A DNA stretch of 8,155 nt, taken from positions 1-8,155 of the forward strand of contig JAFWDX010000154.1 in NCBI GenBank assembly GCA_017515945.1. Reading direction: 5' to 3'. Shown one piece after another: positions 5,534 to 8,155 of this stretch; position 1 is the stretch's first letter; each line of letters starts with the position of its first letter. The position numbers and the translations under genes were made by a program. A model generated the notes under the pieces. It did not search any database. It worked only from the letters and a program-made list of their open reading frames with translations, and was not told the origin of the DNA. Source of the stretch: Blautia sp. (GTDB lineage Bacteria; Bacillota; Clostridia; Lachnospirales; Lachnospiraceae).

Positions 5534-5547
5534 GAAGGGAAAAATAA
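5518..5547 (+). CDS. Possible 9-codon leader ORF from the repeat, overlapping the murD start
   Basis: ATG 5518 inside copy D opens a frame reading MTEQLRREK that ends at TAA 5545-5547, sharing an A with the murD ATG (TAATG). The upstream AAGTAG is a weakened form of AAGGAG found in the other copies, where the start is GTG. If translated, it could couple to murD. It is short, and there is no evidence of translation beyond the layout. Confidence 0.2.
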   Translation: MTEQLRREK

Positions 5548-6911
5548 TGGAACTGTCCGGTTTAAAAGTCCTGGTTTTTGGATCAGGCAGGAGCGGGATA
5601 GGTGCGGCCAGACTTCTGTGTAAAACAGGAGCAGCACCTGTGATCTTTGATGGCAATACTGCGGTCGATGAAAATGCCGTACGTCAGGCTTTGGACAATA
5701 ATACCGATATTCAGATCTATAAAGGAGAACTTCCTGAGGATGTGCGTCGGAGCCTTGACCTTGCGGTACTCAGCCCGGGAGTTCCCTGCGATACTCCGCT
5801 GGTGCAGCAGATGCGCGGGGAGGGGATCCCGATCTGGGGTGAAGTGGAACTTGCATGGCAGACGACAAAAGGACGTGTACTGGCGATTACAGGAACCAAC
5901 GGCAAAACCACTACCACTGCTTTGCTGGGGCATATCATGGAGGATGCGCTGCCCGGAAAGGTTTTTGTGGTAGGTAATATCGGCACTGCGTATACATCCC
6001 GTTCACTGGAGACCACGGATGATTCGGTGACTGTCGCTGAGATCAGCAGCTTTCAGCTGGAGACGATCCATGATTTCGCGCCTGTGGTCACAGCGATTTT
6101 AAATATTACGGAGGATCATCTCAACAGGCATCACACCATGGAGGAATATATCCGGGTCAAAGAGGAAATCACGAGGAATCAGGGACCGGAGGATGTGTGT
6201 GTGCTGAATTACGAGGACAGTGTCCTGCGCGGATTCGGCAGCAGGGCCGTGCCGCGGGTTTTCTGGTTCTCCTCAGCCCATGTGCTGGAGGAGGGGATTT
6301 ATCTTGACGGAGAGAGGATCATCCTCAGGGACGGAGACAGAACATATCATATTGCGGATACTTCTCAGCTGAAGCTTTTGGGGACTCATAATTATGAAAA
6401 TGTGATGGCTGCAGCGGCCATGGCATACTTTGCCGGCGTGGATCCGGAGATTATTTCCCGGAGCGTGTGCACCTTCACAGCCGTTCCTCACCGGATCGAA
6501 TTTGTGGAGGAGATCAACGGTGTGGCATATTATAATGATTCAAAAGGCACCAACCCGGATGCGGCGATAAAAGGGATTCAGGCTATGAACCGGCCGACCC
6601 TGCTCATCGGCGGTGGGTATGACAAGCAAAGCTCTTATGACGAGTGGATCCAGGCATTTGATGGAAAAGTACGCTTCCTGGTTCTGATCGGTCAGACAAA
6701 AGAGAAGATCAGGGAAGCTGCGCTGAAAAACGGGTTTACAGATATAGTCCTTTGTGAAGACCTCGCGGAGGCTGTTGCGACCTGTACCCGCCTTTCCAGA
6801 CCGGGTGATGCGGTCCTCCTTTCACCGGCATGCGCAAGCTGGGGGCAGTTTGACAACTATGAGCAAAGAGGAGATGTATTTAAAGCGCTGGTAAGAGGAT
6901 TAAAGAGATAA
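5547..6911 (+). CDS. murD: MurD, UDP-N-acetylmuramoyl-L-alanine--D-glutamate ligase
   Basis: A cytoplasmic ATP-dependent ligase that adds D-Glu to UDP-MurNAc-L-Ala. At 454 residues it is the normal length for the family. The N-terminal Rossmann-like domain shows VFGSGRSGIGAARLL and LAVLSPGVP. The central Mur ligase domain has the P-loop ITGTNGKTTTTALLG (about 113-127), SSFQLETI and NITEDHLNRH. The C-terminal domain has VPHRIEFVEEINGVAYYNDSKGTNPDAA, LIGGGYDKQSSY and LLSPACASWGQFDNYEQRG. All expected motifs are intact. The start at ATG 5547 is preceded by GAAGGGA at 5534-5540. Expression may depend on the candidate promoter at 5454-5481, because a terminator-like hairpin and two insertions separate it from mraY. 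Without the two insertions and their duplications the mraY-murD gap would have been about 67 bp. No ftsW or murG follows; FtsQ comes next. Confidence 0.97.
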   Translation: MELSGLKVLVFGSGRSGIGAARLLCKTGAAPVIFDGNTAVDENAVRQALDNNTDIQIYKGELPEDVRRSLDLAVLSPGVPCDTPLVQQMRGEGIPIWGEVELAWQTTKGRVLAITGTNGKTTTTALLGHIMEDALPGKVFVVGNIGTAYTSRSLETTDDSVTVAEISSFQLETIHDFAPVVTAILNITEDHLNRHHTMEEYIRVKEEITRNQGPEDVCVLNYEDSVLRGFGSRAVPRVFWFSSAHVLEEGIYLDGERIILRDGDRTYHIADTSQLKLLGTHNYENVMAAAAMAYFAGVDPEIISRSVCTFTAVPHRIEFVEEINGVAYYNDSKGTNPDAAIKGIQAMNRPTLLIGGGYDKQSSYDEWIQAFDGKVRFLVLIGQTKEKIREAALKNGFTDIVLCEDLAEAVATCTRLSRPGDAVLLSPACASWGQFDNYEQRGDVFKALVRGLKR

Positions 6912-6920
6912 TATACGCGG

Positions 6921-6930
6921 GAACAGTTAC
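6921..6930 (+). repeat. Possible solitary right end of the intergenic repeat
   Basis: GAACAGTTAC matches the right terminal 10 bp of the MITE-like elements and lies in the murD-ftsQ gap, a similar location to the other copies. The expected left part is not recognisable, and no 8-bp duplication of GAGCGAGT (6931-6938) is seen upstream, so it is either a remnant or chance. Confidence 0.35.
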
Positions 6931-6971
6931 GAGCGAGTGAGTATAGAAGTATAAAAAGGGGATATGCTCTT

Positions 6972-8155
6972 ATGGAACAGGAGGAATACTATAGTTCAAT
7001 ACCGAAATGGATCGTCCTGGGCTGTCTGCTGGCATTACTGGCGGGAGGAGGCATCCTCTTTTTTCTTTACTATAGTGTTGATGCGGTGGAAGTGATCGGT
7101 ACGACACGATATACAGACCAGGAAGTCAAGGACATGGTCCTTCAGGGCCCCGCATCTGGCAACTGTATTCTGGCATCCCATTTTCTTTCAAGGGACAATG
7201 TCACGGACATCCCCTACGTGGATGCGCTGCATGTGTCGGTACTTGATCACCACAAGATCTGCATTACAGTCAGGGAAAAAAAGGCGGTAGGGTGCTTTCC
7301 CTATCTGGACAGTTATATATATTTTGACCGTAACGGCGTATTTTTTATCTCTGATCGGAAAAGGGACGACACGATCCCCTATTTTTCAGGAATCTCCGTT
7401 AAAAACGTGATCCAGAATGAAAAACTGGATCTTAAAGGGGCTTCTGTATTGAATACGGCGATTGTCCTGGCGACGATCTTCCAGAAAAGTGAGTTCCTGC
7501 CGGATGATATACGCTTCGATGAAAACGGGCAGATCAGCCTTATCTATAAAGAGATCACCGTCAGCCTGGGCAAGGATGAATACCTGGAGGACAAGCTTTC
7601 CCGCGTGCTGGCCATCCTGCCTAAAATCGAAGGGCGCAGCGGGATCCTGCATGTGGAGATGGTCAGCAGTTCTTCCAGGACCATTACCTTTGAGCTGGCA
7701 GTAACGGAAGAAAACTGGGACGGAGGATATGACGAAAAAGGAGAATATACCGGGGACGGCAGCTATGACAAAAATGGAAACTACGTCGGGCCTAAACCGG
7801 GGAGCAGGGAACGGGCTGTTCAGGAACTGATCGAAAGAAAAGCTGAAGAAAAAAATACATCTTCCGCAAATGTGAAGCCCTCTTCCGTACGCGACTCGGA
7901 CAGGGACGGATATGATGATGAGACCGGCGAAAAGATCAACACCCGCGATATGGACGGGGATGGATATGACGACAGCACCGGTGAAAAGATCAACAGCCGT
8001 GACCAGGACGGGGACGGATATGACGACAGCACCGGTGAAAAGATCAACAGCCGCGACCAGGACGGAGACGGATATGACGACAGTACCGGAAAAAAAATCA
8101 ACAGCCGTGATCTGGACGGTGATAATTATGACGATGAGACTGATGAATATATAGA
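6972..8155 (+). CDS. ftsQ: FtsQ/DivIB-type cell division protein with long repeat tail (3' partial)
   Basis: A bitopic divisome protein, partner of FtsL. It starts at ATG 6972 with AGGGG at 6957-6961 (10-bp spacer) and stays open to the window edge, 394 codons. It has a short cytoplasmic N-terminus (MEQEEYYSSIPK), one membrane segment at about 13-35, a POTRA-like region (VDAVEVIGTTRYTDQEVKDM), then the FtsQ domain with ITVREKKAVGCFPYLDSYIY and YFDRNGVFF to about residue 243. Family proteins of this group often stop near here. This one goes on for more than 150 residues: a Tyr/Gly motif stretch (GGYDEKGEYTGDGSYDKNGN), a charged linker (about 267-307) and at least five 18-residue DxDGDGYDD repeats from 308. 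The tail is extracytoplasmic and strongly acidic. Assignment is from topology, domain motifs and location; the C-terminus is outside the window. Confidence 0.9.
   Translation, partial: MEQEEYYSSIPKWIVLGCLLALLAGGGILFFLYYSVDAVEVIGTTRYTDQEVKDMVLQGPASGNCILASHFLSRDNVTDIPYVDALHVSVLDHHKICITVREKKAVGCFPYLDSYIYFDRNGVFFISDRKRDDTIPYFSGISVKNVIQNEKLDLKGASVLNTAIVLATIFQKSEFLPDDIRFDENGQISLIYKEITVSLGKDEYLEDKLSRVLAILPKIEGRSGILHVEMVSSSSRTITFELAVTEENWDGGYDEKGEYTGDGSYDKNGNYVGPKPGSRERAVQELIERKAEEKNTSSANVKPSSVRDSDRDGYDDETGEKINTRDMDGDGYDDSTGEKINSRDQDGDGYDDSTGEKINSRDQDGDGYDDSTGKKINSRDLDGDNYDDETDEYI
7893..8155 (+). repeat. 54-bp tandem repeat (18 residues) in the FtsQ tail
   Basis: Units begin at 7893, 7947, 8001, 8055 and 8109. 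The typical unit reads DQDGDGYDDSTGEKINSR. Units 2 and 3 differ at about 5 of 54 bases and units 3 and 4 at about 6; unit 1 and the partial unit 5 are more diverged (DSDRDGYDDETG, DLDGDNYDDETD). The D-x-D-x-D-G core followed by acidic residues looks like calcium-binding loops of thrombospondin type 3, dockerin or EF-hand kind, but position 12 of an EF loop is Gly here, so it is not a canonical EF-hand. The array continues past the window. Confidence 0.92.

Noticed and set aside
4242..5541. CRISPR array
   Set aside because: The repeats are few, irregularly spaced, separated by whole genes and flanked by target duplications; no spacers are present.
7820..8101. Minus-strand open frame with PVLSSYPSPSWSR repeats, and a + strand frame rich in Thr-Thr-Ala-Pro-Val
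   Set aside because: Both are shadows of the 54-bp tandem repeat in ftsQ; any repeat of a multiple of 3 leaves other frames open.

Overview
The window is a stretch of a dcw (division and cell wall) cluster from a low-to-mid GC Firmicute. Protein sequences and gene order fit a clostridium of the Lachnospiraceae type; this assignment rests on family resemblance, not on a marker gene. All genes are on the + strand: mraZ (5' end cut by the window), rsmH (interrupted by a frameshift), ftsL, a class B penicillin-binding protein (ftsI/pbpB/spoVD type), mraY, murD and ftsQ/divIB (3' end cut by the window).

Region by region: 2-1339 holds the regulator MraZ and the 16S rRNA methyltransferase RsmH. 1411-4247 holds the divisome membrane proteins FtsL and the septal transpeptidase. 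4328-6911 holds MraY (lipid I synthesis) and MurD (D-Glu addition to the UDP-MurNAc-peptide). 6972 to the end holds FtsQ/DivIB, which in other bacteria partners FtsL and the transpeptidase. The genes therefore combine cytoplasmic and membrane precursor synthesis with the septal machine that uses the precursor. murE, murF, ftsW and murG, often found in such clusters, are not in this interval.

The main unexpected content lies in the gaps. A family of very small palindromic-ended insertions sits between the genes. Two 34-bp copies (4250-4283, 5500-5533) and one 145-bp copy (5327-5471, which contains the 34-mer at its right end) are each flanked by a perfect 8-bp direct repeat, different for each copy: GAATAAGG, GAAGGGAA and GTTTTATA. 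That is the signature of transposition, so these are MITE-like elements with GTAACTGT...ACAGTTAC ends. A fourth, eroded copy lies at the rsmH/ftsL junction. They carry a Shine-Dalgarno-like AAGGAG plus a GTG or ATG, all pointing with transcription. The 145-bp copy seems to create a promoter (TTGTGA, 16 bp, TATAAT) upstream of murD, just after a terminator-like hairpin.

Other notable points are a frameshift in rsmH exactly at CTT TGA, a 54-bp (18-residue) tandem repeat coding for a DxDGDGYDD calcium-loop-like tail on FtsQ, and a related acidic 7-residue repeat tail on the PBP where some relatives have PASTA domains.
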